Of a stretch of 64,000 nt of DNA, positions 19,718 to 31,287 are shown piece by piece. This DNA comes from Arachnopeziza araneosa (taxonomy: Eukaryota > Ascomycota > Leotiomycetes > Helotiales > Arachnopezizaceae). How positions within the stretch are numbered: position 1 is the first letter of the stretch; the number at the start of each line of letters is the position of its first letter. Below the pieces are notes generated by a model that had not been told where the DNA came from, did not search any database, and saw only the letters and a program-made list of their open reading frames with translations. The DNA lies in the NCBI GenBank assembly GCA_003988855.1, contig QYAI01000088.1:1-64000 (forward strand). Direction: 5' to 3'. Position numbers and translations under genes: made by a program.

Positions 19718-22603
19718 TCAAGATTCATCGGTGAAACTCGAAAATAACTCTCGTATCATGGGCAAAAGAGTCGGGTCTTTGCGAACAGCTGTCAGCATAA
19801 AACTCCCCCCGCTGATCAATATTTCGAGTTTGTCACAAATGGTAGGGGAATATTTCTTTGCAATATCCATCGGCGTATGTGGTTGACCGTCAATATCAAC
19901 TTCGGCCATAAAGGAGGCTCCGAACCGCACGAAAACTCTAATACTCTTTAGACGTCCATATTTACAACTCAAGTGAACCAAGTTCCACATTCCAGGCATT
20001 AGTTGCCCAGCATTGCCTTCATGTCGCTGAAGCAATGAGCGTATGAAATCTGCGTTATCACCACCGTGCTTAATGACTGCCACAAGCATATGGAAGAGCA
20101 TGATGCGTTGTGTGTTACTATTCTTAGGTAAGTAGTCGACGAGTAAATGAAGGACATCAATTAGTGACTCTGTTTTACTTTCCATGTCATCGCAATTTGC
20201 AAGAACATCTGCCATTAACTCTGGCATTAGTCTCCTAATCATAGCACCCGCTCTCGCTCCTTTTACTTCGCGCAAATTCGCCAATAAGAGTCCCAGGATG
20301 ACGGTGCAGTCAGCATAATTGCTTCGATTCTGGCATGCTGCAAAGAGTAAGTTCCCGGAGCTCCCTAAGCGCTCGCTCCAGTCAATCGTCGTGTGATGGA
20401 GTAGCTTCTCAATCATCTTCAGGTTACTGTGCTCAGAATTCAGAGCAACGGCTAGTGCCGTTTTGCCTTGGGAATTGCACAAGTTAGGATCTGCGCCGCT
20501 ACTCAATAAAGATAGGACTGCATCGTAGGAGCCATGCTGGGCAGCTCGGTGCAAAGGCATTGCCCCATCCGCCGCTGCGACATTCAATTTCGCATTATGT
20601 GCGATTAAAACATCCATAGCGGCTATTGAATTAGCACCTGCAGCTTTGTGAAGCGGGGTGTCTCCAACAAAATCAGCAACATATAGATTACAACCCTTTC
20701 CTAGCAGCCATGCGACTACCTGGCCTTGATCATATTCCGCAGCAAGATGAAGAGGGCCTTGGCCATCATGGTTAACCTTCCTGATATCGCAGCCAGCAGC
20801 GACTAACATCTCAAGCAGATAAACTTTATCGTCTGTCTGGCTAATTGTTGTATAAAACAGGGGACTGTTACCATTGTTATCACGATGGTCAGCTGTGTCG
20901 ATATTTTCTATAATCATTTGAACCAGTTGGCAATTTCCGTTGCGGACTGCTAAATCCAGTGCAGTGCATCCATTCTTGTCTTCTTGTCTCAAATCCCAGC
21001 CGCAAGTTCGAAGTTGCTCAGCGACACTCAGATAACCTTTGTGGATCGCTATATAGATTGCTGTCCAACCCACAGGCCGAACAGTAAAGCGTCTGATAGA
21101 CCGCGTAAGGGGGCCAATCGACAGGAGCCGAGAGATCCCTTGTTGTAGATTATACTCTGCACACACAAAGAAGAGAAGACCTTTTGCACCGTCAGAAAGA
21201 TCTTCTAGTCTATTACCCAGTCCATGTTCTAAAAGAGCAGCAGCGACATGGTGGTCTCCGTTCCTCATTAGCCCTGGTAATCCAAGGAAATCTGGGCTGA
21301 TAAAATAATTGTCACCGTAGGCTACTGCCTCCTCCGAAGGAGTAGAATTGGCGAGCGCTTCTGCAATAAACAACAATACTTCCATATCAGAACCCTCGTG
21401 CTGACTTGCAGTCAAGCACGAGTAATCAAGTATCGCTCCACGTTGCACCAGAAGTTTTGCGATATCAAAATGGCCAGTTGACAAAGCTTTTCTTAATGTC
21501 AAATTATTATCTGCATTGGGGTCCATACCGGCATCGAGTAAGATCTTAATGGCGTCGAGGTGACCGCCGCCCGCTGCCCATTGTGCTGCAGTGCCTCCCA
21601 TCTCATCCAAAGCATTGGGATCAGCTCCATAGCGAAGCAGAAGTCTGAGTATTTCCAGATCGCTGTCTTGAGCTGCTAGGTGAAGGACAGTACGTCGTGT
21701 CTCATTGGGGCCTGTTTGGATGGCCACATCTGCCCCAGCTTCTAGCAGAGCCCGAACGTTCTCCAACCGACCACCAAATATCGCCCCGGCAAGTGGTGTT
21801 CCACAATATTGTTTCTCAATTGCATCTATCTCTGCGCCACCTCTGATCAACTGTCGGACGACAGCACCAGGCCCGACCTGAGCAGCCGTATGGAGCGGGG
21901 TAATGCCGCCTCTGCTATAAGGTAGAGGCTCAACGCCAGCATCGAGTAAAATCTTCACCGGCGTCTCATCAGTGGCTCGTGTGACTACTTCGAGCAACAA
22001 CACCCGGCCGGTATTTTGGTTTTTCTCAAAGATTTTCCATACATACGTCTGCAAGACACTAATCACTTGTGGAACTCCACTCGCGAGCGCTCTAGCCATT
22101 GAACAGACGATCATCTCCAGATCGTCAGCACTTATCTCAGCATCTTGGACCAAGATGCGTTTCGTGTAGTGCGAGAGAAAGAGTTTTAGTAAAGTTTTAT
22201 TGCTGAGATCAACAGCGACATCAAGAGGGGATTCGGGTGACGCAGCAGTAGAACGAGCTTGAAGATCAGTCCCAGCTGTACGCTGCAAACCCAGTTTCGA
22301 ACCAGACAGCTCAGAATCGTCAGAGTCAGTATTGGAGCTGGGTTTTCCGCCAAAGAGGATGTTTGCATCGTGGTGTAGAAGGGCTCGGCAAGCCTCGATA
22401 GCTCCCATAGAAGCAGCAACGTATAATGCTGTTTGCCCTTCATCATTCGTCTGGTCCACAGGCCATCCTGCCCGGAGAAGGTGTTTTACTAGTTGCAAGT
22501 GACCTTTCAGTACCGCAAGATGCAGCATGGTATTTCCGTTTTCGTTATCACACGCCGTGGCTTTTCTGAAAGTTTCTGCATCAGCAGGAATCCATGGAGC
22601 CAT
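19718..22603 (-). CDS. Ankyrin-repeat protein
   Basis: About 961 residues from the ATG at 22603. The frame stays open upstream to about 22791 without an ATG, and CTCCTTAG there looks like a splice acceptor, so a 5' exon may be missing. Nearly the whole protein is ankyrin repeats. Good copies include GNTMLHLAVLKGHLQLVKHL, GITPLHTAAQVGPGAVVRQL, TVLHLAAQDSDLEILRLLL, GPLHLAAEYDQGQVVAWLL and AMPLHRAAQHGSYDAVLSLL. No NACHT, kinase or other effector domain is seen in this frame. It is divergent from a kinase-ankyrin gene over a 0.6-kb promoter. Such proteins mediate protein-protein contacts, often next to NLR-type genes in fungi. Function unassigned. Confidence 0.85.
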   Translation of the reverse strand: MAPWIPADAETFRKATACDNENGNTMLHLAVLKGHLQLVKHLLRAGWPVDQTNDEGQTALYVAASMGAIEACRALLHHDANILFGGKPSSNTDSDDSELSGSKLGLQRTAGTDLQARSTAASPESPLDVAVDLSNKTLLKLFLSHYTKRILVQDAEISADDLEMIVCSMARALASGVPQVISVLQTYVWKIFEKNQNTGRVLLLEVVTRATDETPVKILLDAGVEPLPYSRGGITPLHTAAQVGPGAVVRQLIRGGAEIDAIEKQYCGTPLAGAIFGGRLENVRALLEAGADVAIQTGPNETRRTVLHLAAQDSDLEILRLLLRYGADPNALDEMGGTAAQWAAGGGHLDAIKILLDAGMDPNADNNLTLRKALSTGHFDIAKLLVQRGAILDYSCLTASQHEGSDMEVLLFIAEALANSTPSEEAVAYGDNYFISPDFLGLPGLMRNGDHHVAAALLEHGLGNRLEDLSDGAKGLLFFVCAEYNLQQGISRLLSIGPLTRSIRRFTVRPVGWTAIYIAIHKGYLSVAEQLRTCGWDLRQEDKNGCTALDLAVRNGNCQLVQMIIENIDTADHRDNNGNSPLFYTTISQTDDKVYLLEMLVAAGCDIRKVNHDGQGPLHLAAEYDQGQVVAWLLGKGCNLYVADFVGDTPLHKAAGANSIAAMDVLIAHNAKLNVAAADGAMPLHRAAQHGSYDAVLSLLSSGADPNLCNSQGKTALAVALNSEHSNLKMIEKLLHHTTIDWSERLGSSGNLLFAACQNRSNYADCTVILGLLLANLREVKGARAGAMIRRLMPELMADVLANCDDMESKTESLIDVLHLLVDYLPKNSNTQRIMLFHMLVAVIKHGGDNADFIRSLLQRHEGNAGQLMPGMWNLVHLSCKYGRLKSIRVFVRFGASFMAEVDIDGQPHTPMDIAKKYSPTICDKLEILISGGSFMLTAVRKDPTLLPMIRELFSSFTDES

Positions 22604-23205
22604 CTTTTGGCCTCTCAGGAAGGTGGTTCCGAGTCCAACCGCATATATGCCTCTTCGACCTTGTTTATATAGCGTTAGCGAGCGAAGATGTGTGACGACT
22701 GTGCTACTATGGATGTTAAGTGAATGTTTTGTAGATAGATCCTGTGGGTTTAGGTCTTCGGGTTGCGTTTTGAGCTTAATTTCCAAACCGACTAAGGAGA
22801 AAGCGAGAAGAAGCCTGTATAAAATATTTGAAAGAACTGTATAGTATTGTGATATTTCACGAGGGAAGGTGAAGAGATAGGTAGGTAAGACTCGAAGATG
22901 AAGTGAGGCTGACTCTCAAAGTCCGATTCCTACAACCTTTTGATGGACCATTATCATTTGGCTCCAAGGGATCAATGTGACCCTATGCCATATGAGTATG
23001 CCTTGCTTACTCTCATTGCGCTTGGGTGTTGGCAGTCAGCTAAGCCCAATGAGGTTCTTGGCAGCTGAAACCTGCATCGTGTGGCTTGCGAAACTGACTC
23101 ACTTAGCTTGACCAGCCCTAGGTCGCCGCTCTCCACTCTCGGCGCTACCTGTTGCAGTATCATGAGTATTCCTGTCCTCCGACCGACTTTCGCCAATAAG
23201 GCACA
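22604..23205. promoter_or_regulatory. Divergent promoter between two ankyrin genes
   Basis: Shared upstream region of the minus-strand ankyrin gene and the plus-strand kinase-ankyrin gene. Part of it (22604-22791) may be coding sequence of the former. Confidence 0.4.
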
Positions 23206-26200
23206 ATGGCTTCTTCCTATACTAGAGAGATTGAAAACTGGGATCAATATCTTGGTGAGTTCAGGGACTACACTAGCAAGGTTCCAGAGTCAACTCCGCA
23301 AGGGGTCGAGGAATCGACCAGGCCCCGAGCAAAATCGCCAAAGAACACGATGAACGATGAGAATGAAGGTTTTAGTCCTCTCCACAATCAGTCTGAATCT
23401 CTCCCACCACTTTACGAGTTGATGCATTTAATCAACAATGTCAAATCCACAGGCAATATCATCACAAGTTTCTTCGGCTTCCAAGATTTCTCTGCAAACG
23501 GATCTTCACTCGTCGCTAAAGGTGGTTTCTTCCAAACTCGAGATCTGAACGGCCTCGGTGTAGCCAAGTATCCAGTCTTGTCCACCGCAGAAACCACGAT
23601 ATCGGGTAGAAATTATCGTGCTCTTGCGCGAGAATTACGAGTGCTCTCCCATCCACCCTTGAAGAAGAACTGCAATATTGTAAAGCTCAACTTCATCACT
23701 TGGACTCGACTGGATGTGATGAACCCATCTTGGATGCCCGTGGTCGTTCTCGAGCTTGCCGATCTGGGAACTTTAAGTCAGTACATGTCATCACACCCTC
23801 TAGGTGTCGACAGCAAGATCAAAATAATTCAAGATATTGGTCATGGTCTGAAAGCACTACACGCGTGCGGGATTACTCACGGCGACCTCAAGTTTGATAA
23901 CATCTTGATGTTTAAGGGTCCTAATGACACTGTTATTGCAAAAGTTTCCGACTTTGGTTGTTCGATTATCGAAGGGGAAGAGAATGAAAAAGACCAAACT
24001 GTGGAGGTGTCAGCTGGCACCAAGCCTTGGAATTCTCCTGAACTGGGGCGGCGAGTTCATTACCAACTTTCACCAAACATAGATACATACTCATTTGGCC
24101 TACTTGTCTGGCGAGTATATCTCGATGGTAAAAGTCCATTTGGTGACCAGGATATTGATGATATTGAAATAAGAAAGTCCCAAGACTTGATAGTTTCGGA
24201 AGCTTCAATTTCGCTAGAACTCGAATACAACAAACAAATGCTTCTCAGGGGCAAAACCGGAAGTTCGGACCGATTTCAACTCTACATGCGAAGTGTGTCT
24301 ATCCCAAAGAAATGTTTTCGTTACACGCTGCCCTTATCAATTCATAATCGAGATTTAGACAAAGCACTCAAGGCGTTTGAACGCGAAGCTTACTGGGGGT
24401 AAATGTTGACCCATTGAAGAAAATAAAGCCTGGGATGCGATATCTAATATTTAACAGGACTAAAGACTTCCCAGTAAATGTCCTGCATCACCGAAACAAG
24501 ATTCAGAGTGGTACAGTTAGTAATTTTCAAGCCCCAAAAGTACTCGTCCCCATATTAATCTTCATCTTTCTGCAGGCCACCGTCGCATTTTTACGCCTAT
24601 TCGATACTCCGGCTACCGTGCAGCAAATGTTTTACCAGTGTTTACAGGATATTGCACACGATGAATCGCGATCCAATAAGATGCGAGCTGAGGCGTATCT
24701 TCAACTTTGTTATGCCAACATCGATGCCTTTGGGACCGCACAAAGCATTCCGGCAGCGCTCGAATCAATTGAAAATGCTGCTATGCTAGGAAACACAACA
24801 GCTCGTACTTTATTACGACGTATGTATTCTGCCACAAGGACTGAACTCAATGATTCACTGGATAAAACATCAAGAGACTGGCTAGCGTCCGCTGTTGGAA
24901 TGGGCTCTTTCTTAGCACGGGATGAACTTCGAGCACTGAATCGTGATCAGGTGTCACTCTGTGAAGAGGCTAGTAGGCTACTCCTCGGAGCCACCTGTGA
25001 AGGTAGCATACTTGACGCCGACTCTGTAAAAGACCTCTTTAACCTTATGAATATCGGTGCTCTTGAAGCACAATTGCAACTAAAATTTCCTGGGCTCGGA
25101 AAGATAACACCCTTGCTAAGCCAATTTGGTAACACAATGTTTCATGCAGGCGCAGCCCTCGGTGTCGACCTAGAGAACTTTCGCGTGGCTTCTTCGATGG
25201 TTGATTCCAATTATCTAGATATAAAAGACGAAGCTGGCAACACGGCATTGATTCTAGCAATGCGATTTGCGAACGTCTCAATTGTCAAAATTCTCCTTGA
25301 ACAGGGGGTTAATCCTTCGCTAAGCAATGTGAGAGGCGAGACTGCTTGGCACTGGTTGATCTCATTGGAGGATAACGATATTGAGAGCATAATTAGCCTT
25401 CTTTCTTGCGACAAGAAAGGCCTCGAGTCCTGCGCGAAGGGTCATGTCTACGAAAATAACATATATTCTGTTATAAATGGAGGCACACCACTACATTGGG
25501 CCGTTGAAATGAATAAAATCACGATGGCTCTCTCTCTGATTAATTGCGGCGCCGATCCGCTACTCAAATACGGAAGAGGATCACCTCTGGAGCTGGCAAT
25601 ACAGCATAACGTACCAGTCCTTGTTAAGCAATTTCTCGAAAATATTCGATATCAAGGACGAAAATTTGTGCCCTCTTCTGATATTTCGCTTGGTGAGGAC
25701 CAAAGCATCAATCTCTCTCCTCAAGGACATGATGTTCTTCTTATACAGGCTACATCAATGCTTCCACTACATGAGCGGCTGATCTATCGTGGCTCAAACT
25801 GGGTCGATGACATGCGACAAACAATTCATATACTACAAGAGTATAGCTACTTGTCTCATGATTACGATCTCACGTATGATACTTTTTCGGGACAGCTATT
25901 CAGAGCTGCATTGGGGGGAAGTTCTGGGCTAGAGGTGATAAAGATGTTTGCTTTGAAATCATATATTTTCCCAAAATTGGAGCAAACTAACAGCACTACA
26001 TTAAATGATGGGATATCTAGCAAAGATTTCTGGGATAATTTCCTCGAATCTATGCTTCCCCTCGCCCAGCCGGTCGTAATCCATTACGCTATTGTACGTG
26101 CTAGAGCGGCCTCAAGCACAGGGCGCTTGCGCCGCCCAGAAAAACTCCTTTTTGCCTGCTGTACTTCTTTAAGAGCGGATACGACTGTCGTCGAAACAAT

Positions 26201-27533
26201 CCTCGAGGAAGGCTTTGACATTGATAGTGTCGACCACAATGGACGTACCGCCTTGATGAGGGCAGTTTGTAATCGAAATTTTGAGATTGCCACATGTCTC
26301 ATAGCCCATGGTGCCAACGTCAACGCGACATGGAATCATAATGAAAGCGCGGTCAATATTCTGTTTGAGTACATTGTGAACAATATCGATATTGCTCTGA
26401 TACCATTGAAATACCTCCTTGAGCCGCTTCATCCCTTTAAAGACAAAACTCCGTCATTCGTCATTGATTTACAGAACAAGAGTAATGTACTCACACAAGC
26501 TTGCAGTGATGGGAACCCTGTTCTTGTGGACTATCTCTTGAGCAAATTTGGCACCAAGCCATTCATAGACCAAACAAACATTCACGGTTTCACGCCCTTA
26601 CATCTTGCGATTTTTCATGGATATCTAGACATCACTTTGAAGCTCTGTCGGGCTGGTGCTCATGTCAATGCTCTAGGAGGAGATAGGAAACTGCCTTATT
26701 GTAAGCGGACGAGGCCGTTAGATCTATGCTTTCGGTGGGCGGTGCCTTCAAAGGAGTCACTGCGTGTAAGACATGGTTTAGAGCGCAGCTGTGAAGATGT
26801 ATACCTCGGTCGACTTCATATTGCCGACCAGTTAGTAAAGCGATACAACGCGCACAGGGCAAACAGACGACTTGTCAACATAAGTCTTACACTACTGCTA
26901 GCAAAAATCGCTATAGTGAATGGGATGACTGTGCTTCTCACGGAGACATTGAAGAGATTGAAGCGTGAGGATGAGGAGACAAGAGCGCCAACACTAGGGA
27001 TATTTGCGGACACCTTAGACGCATTACTAGCCCTAGCTGTGGAGCGAGGCCATGAAAATGTAGTGCGGCTCCTGCTGAATCATGGCGCAGACGCTAACCA
27101 GCGTCTGCGCGATGGTGTTACATTATTGCATCGGGCTGCTTGGGAGGGTAAATCAAAGGTTGTTTATGAGCTCAGCACGAAAGGAGGCGTGAACATGAAT
27201 GCGGAAGATGATTCTGGCGAGACACCTTTCTCCTATGCGTTGAGGGGACGAAACTTGGCAAGTTTGCGGATAATTAAGAGGTTCGGTGGCTATCATAGAT
27301 TTACGCATGAAGAACAGGCTAGGGTGCTAAGAAATTCTGGTCTGGATCTATTCCTGCCGGAGAAGAGACTTCAGTTCAATGTGCGGGTATCCGGAGAGCC
27401 AAGTGATGAAGAATCTGACGATGAAGAATCTGGTGGTGAAGAATCTGGTGATGACGGTGCAGAAGAAGAGCAGCGTGGTGATTTAGATGAAAATGGAGAA
27501 ATTGAAGACTTGAACGAATGGGAGTCTGATTAA
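23206..27533 (+). CDS. Protein kinase - ankyrin repeat fusion protein
   Basis: Two frames joined by a 59-nt GT-AG intron (24399-24457) make one protein of about 1,420 residues. Exons are 23206-24398 and 24458-27533. A second small in-frame intron starting at GTTAGT near 24516 and ending at TGCAG 24574 is possible. The N-terminal kinase domain keeps every core residue: VAK (K121), RELRVL (E143), HGDLKFDN (D227, N232) and SDFG (D249), with HGD in place of HRD. Then comes a helical region (RAEAYLQLCYANIDAFG) like Sel1/TPR spacers, then ankyrin repeats such as GFTPLHLAIFHGYLDITLKL and VTLLHRAAWEGKSKVVYEL. The tail is strongly acidic. An active kinase is predicted. It lies in an immune-like island and converges on the HeLo-pseudokinase gene 113 bases away. 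Confidence 0.85.
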
Positions 27534-27646
27534 ATAAGAGGCGGAAAGTGTTGGAAGAGCTAAGTAGATATTAAAATGGTCAAATTTAGTCCAACTAAGT
27601 TTTTGAATTCTTCATAACTATTCCTTGATCAAAAAGTCATATTAGA

Positions 27647-29732
27647 TTACGTGGTAGCGGAAGCACAACACATTTTCAATACCGTAAAAACATTGACGAA
27701 GAACAGCTCAGAAATAGGCGGCGCATCCTTGCTAGAATCGGTCGTACCAGATGTCCAGATCTCGTTCCCATCCAGGCAAGCCATAACTGCATTCTTATAT
27801 GCCTCGCCCATTCGATGAGCCATCTCCGTCGCGCATACGTTGATCACTCGTTGCCTTAATTCCTCGCCAGTTGCGCACGACGACCCGTAATAATGCAGAT
27901 CTTGCCACATGCCGATCTCAAACAGCACCAAACCGAGCGAGTAAATGTCAAATCGGCGCTCGAACCGACGGTGCCCATTTCCAGCCATCCGCAGCTCGGG
28001 ATGGAGCCACAAACGCCATGGTGAGTCGTTGCCGTCTTGCAAGTCGATGGTCTTCTCGCTTGGTTGCTCACGGCGCGCGACGCCAAAGCCCAGAAGTTGG
28101 GGCGAGGAAAAGTTCAGCTTCACGTGTGAGGAGAAGGTGCTTAGTGTCTTGCTGCTAGGCAAGGACTGAGATTTTTTGTAGTACAGCATGACATTACGAC
28201 TGTTCAATGCCTTGTGCAGAAAGTTGACACCAAATAGGGATAGCAGGGCCTCAGCTATGGCAGCAGCAAGTTCATAGCGTTGTTCAAGACTGGGCAAGAG
28301 ACTCCGGTTGCTGTTGGTGTTTGTCCCGAGTTTTTCACCCTCCACGGAGTGTAGGCCACGGGGGAGTATGTAGTAAAGAGAACAAGGTGGCCGGTCTGCA
28401 ACAGCGAACGGTGGTAATTGGTATGCTATTGTAAAAGAGGTTCGATTACGGCGGATATAGCCTTCGCATACCGGAAGCATGCTGAAATATGGATGGCCAG
28501 CACTTTTGAGGAGAAGACAAAGTGTTGCAATTCGTGTTTGAAGTAATTCAGCATCTTCATCGGACAAATTCTGACTGAAGACTGTCGGTTCAAGAATCAT
28601 AGCAGTATTTCTTTCCGTGTTTGAAGCTTAAGAGGAGACCTCATTAGTTTAAAAATGAAGTGACTTCACGGAGTTAGGACTTACAAGAATAAGTAGCGAG
28701 AGTTCTGCTGACAACTGTTTTCTGACATTCGTCCCCTACATTGAAAGTTGTTTGAGCATTTACTTGAAACTTGTCAAATTTGATCTCTACTTTTTCCAAC
28801 TCCTGTTCGGATACGCTATGAGAGCTGCATTCTGCTCGCCGAGCTTTAAGCATGACGGATTTGTAGAGGCTCTCATATATCTGGCCCTGCTGGGTCTCCA
28901 TTGCATCTCCAATCCCTCTTAGATCTGTCGACTTCTCTGAAAGTGTGAGTGTCTTGAGTTTGACGACTTGGTCGGCAAAGCTTTGAGTTAAAGGAGGGAG
29001 ACATTCTCGTAATGCATCGTTACAGTTCTTCAGACTCTGGACGAGGAAGACAATCTTATCTCGGTCGTTGGTATTGTCGGAGAGCGACCAAGTGAAATTT
29101 ATCTTCCTGAAAAAACTAACAACTGATGAGCGTCGCTGACGATTTCGAGCCTCATTTGAAAGCGCAACGTTTACTTGGACGTTGCTGAATAGTGGAAGAG
29201 CGCTAGGGATCTCATTTGTGCCAGAGGGCTGTAATTTCATATTTGCATGTTGTGTATTTTGATCACTTCCTTGCTGTTGTGCAACTAGTGCATATTTTTC
29301 TCGAAGTTTCTGGAGCTGCTCCAGGCAGTGGTTTACTTCGCCGAGAATACCGAGAAAGTGCTCTTCAACACGGCGATAATCCACGATTAATGCTTGCGAA
29401 TCTGCAGCAAGAAGAAGGCATCGACGAATTGAGCTCTCGTGAACGATTAGCTCCCCCGAATCGGGATCTCCTGTCATGAGCCCGCTTTGCTGTAGCCATG
29501 TTTCAAAACGAACATACTCAACAGCTATCATAGCCGAAAGCCTTCCTACAGTGCATGAAAAGTGAGTATCAGGTCATTACCGACCGTGCAATTGCGAAAA
29601 CCAGAGATCGGATATTTTCAGGGCCATACCAGCAGTATGTGAGAAGCTCCGAGCTGATGAAACATGGCGGAAGAGGTGGAATGCTTGTTGCAGGAGAGCG
29701 GTCACATTTGATAACGCTCCAATACCGTCCAT
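27647..29732 (-). CDS. HeLo-domain (prion-inhibition type) protein with C-terminal pseudokinase
   Basis: Exons 29732-29585, 29545-28685 and 28626-27647 give about 662 residues. The introns are 39 and 58 nt. Residues 1-~220 resemble a HeLo helical-bundle domain, the pore-forming cell-death domain of HET-S: MDGIGALSNVTALLQQAF, then SARSFSH, then RL.....RFETW. A variable linker follows. Residues ~346-640 form a kinase-like fold lacking catalysis: the loop reads FLHKALNSRNVMLY (no HRD aspartate, ~474), the DFG equivalent is GFG (~516-518), yet HPE and FDIYSLGLVLFEIG are retained. HeLo plus pseudokinase recalls animal and plant MLKL architecture. It probably senses a partner through the C-terminal part and kills the cell through the N-terminal part (inference). 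Confidence 0.8.
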
Positions 29733-31287
29733 AATTCAGTAGAAATGTTCCTACCACTCAACAGGCAGAGTATTGCATTGAAACTGTTCAATTGAATTAA
29801 CCTGTGTTGAGCATTTATAAATTGTTTATCTGATCAACGAAAAGGAAAGCTGCCTGAAAACGTGGCTATGTAGAAAACGGCGCAGTGGCGCTGTTGCGAG
29901 AATACTACTCTACCAGCACAGCCCCCCTATTCCATTATCCCCACCCCCGAGAAAGTTGGTTTCCAGGACGGTTTGGAGCTGAGGCTCTTAGCAAGGCGGC
30001 CATTTAGGTTGACTTGACATCTGTGTGGGCAAACTGATGAAATATAGATAGTAGTCTTTGTTCTACAGGTCGGTTATTCAGTAGATGTTCGTCGTTATCT
30101 ATTTAGCAGCGCGGTCAGTTTTGCTGGCTGTTCTTCGGTTCGCTACAGGCGCTAAAACGTGATCCATGTAGCGCTAGACTTTGATGTCTCTTATCTCTCC
30201 TACCAATATCTGCGACAACAGAACGACAGTGTGACACGCCATAATCCATCGCCTCGATGAGAATAATTGGTAGTATTCAAGCTTGTGTAGTATATGTTAA
30301 TTACGCGTAACGTCAAGTGCAGTTTCTATCCGATTATTTCGATCGCAACCCCCTCCTTTTTCCGAACGTCTCCGTGCTGCGCGAGTCTATCGCAAGAGAT
30401 CGCGCGAAGATTCGAAGTATGCCAATACATCTCGCACTGCTTTGCCTGGCGTTAAACCATCTGCAGATGGAAGACTGGACGCCTTGCTTAGGTCAAGAGG
30501 CTGAATAAGAATTTGTGCAAGGAGGAGTAACCCACACTGGATATATTCTTCATGGCATGTAATGACGAGGCCAACTCCACGTAGGTTTTAGATCTATTGA
30601 AGACAGGTGAACTTGGTTTCTGGATAAAGAGAGGCGGTTCTAGGTCCTAGACACAGGATGTGACATTGAGTATATTGCTGTGGATGGAGAGGCCCCCTCG
30701 GAGAATACCATGCCTCTATGAAATCAACTGAAGAAAAACTGCTACTGCGGTAAAATGGACCCAATAAACGGAATGAAACTTAGATAGCAACTTGGAAGGT
30801 CCTAGAGGTCTATGGAAGTACATGATATCAAGAACTGACATCTTAGCCGCCATAATCACGCTTGTGGCGGGGGATGTTCATGTCACAGCGACACAATTAT
30901 TCTATTATCTGATCCTTAATCCTACAATTTCAAAAAAAAATCAAGAGCAACAGTATGTTTGACATTTGTGAGAATCCTCGTTCAACACAAACGTACTCGT
31001 ATATAAAAGGGATGAACTTGGCAAGAAGGTAGTGAATAGGCGTAAATTTAGCTTGTATGTAATATCGAGTCATGTGAAGAGATGCACTAAGTTTAATCTC
31101 CTGCTGCATATTATCACCATAATACCATATATGTCTGCTAGCTGCTCTTCATCGTTTTGAAATATGGTAAAATAGGGTAGGTAGAAAATGCGAGCGGTTT
31201 CGGATCCAAGTATAAACGGAACATAAAAACGGTTTCCATAATAATAAAAACTATAAAGGTATCTCATCATTACAACTAGATTTCTAG
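29733..31287. other. Intergenic region, 1.55 kb
   Basis: No gene is supported. It contains the promoter of the HeLo gene and the 3' end of the coiled-coil gene. A few short open frames (for example 30317-30508 on the plus strand) show no recognisable domain. Confidence 0.5.

Noticed and set aside
24414..24457. Separate ankyrin gene starting at 24414
   Set aside because: No ATG start there and the preceding kinase frame has a fitting donor and acceptor, so it is one gene.
30317..30508. Short plus-strand open frame of 63 codons
   Set aside because: No recognisable domain, no splice context and biased neither way; treated as chance.
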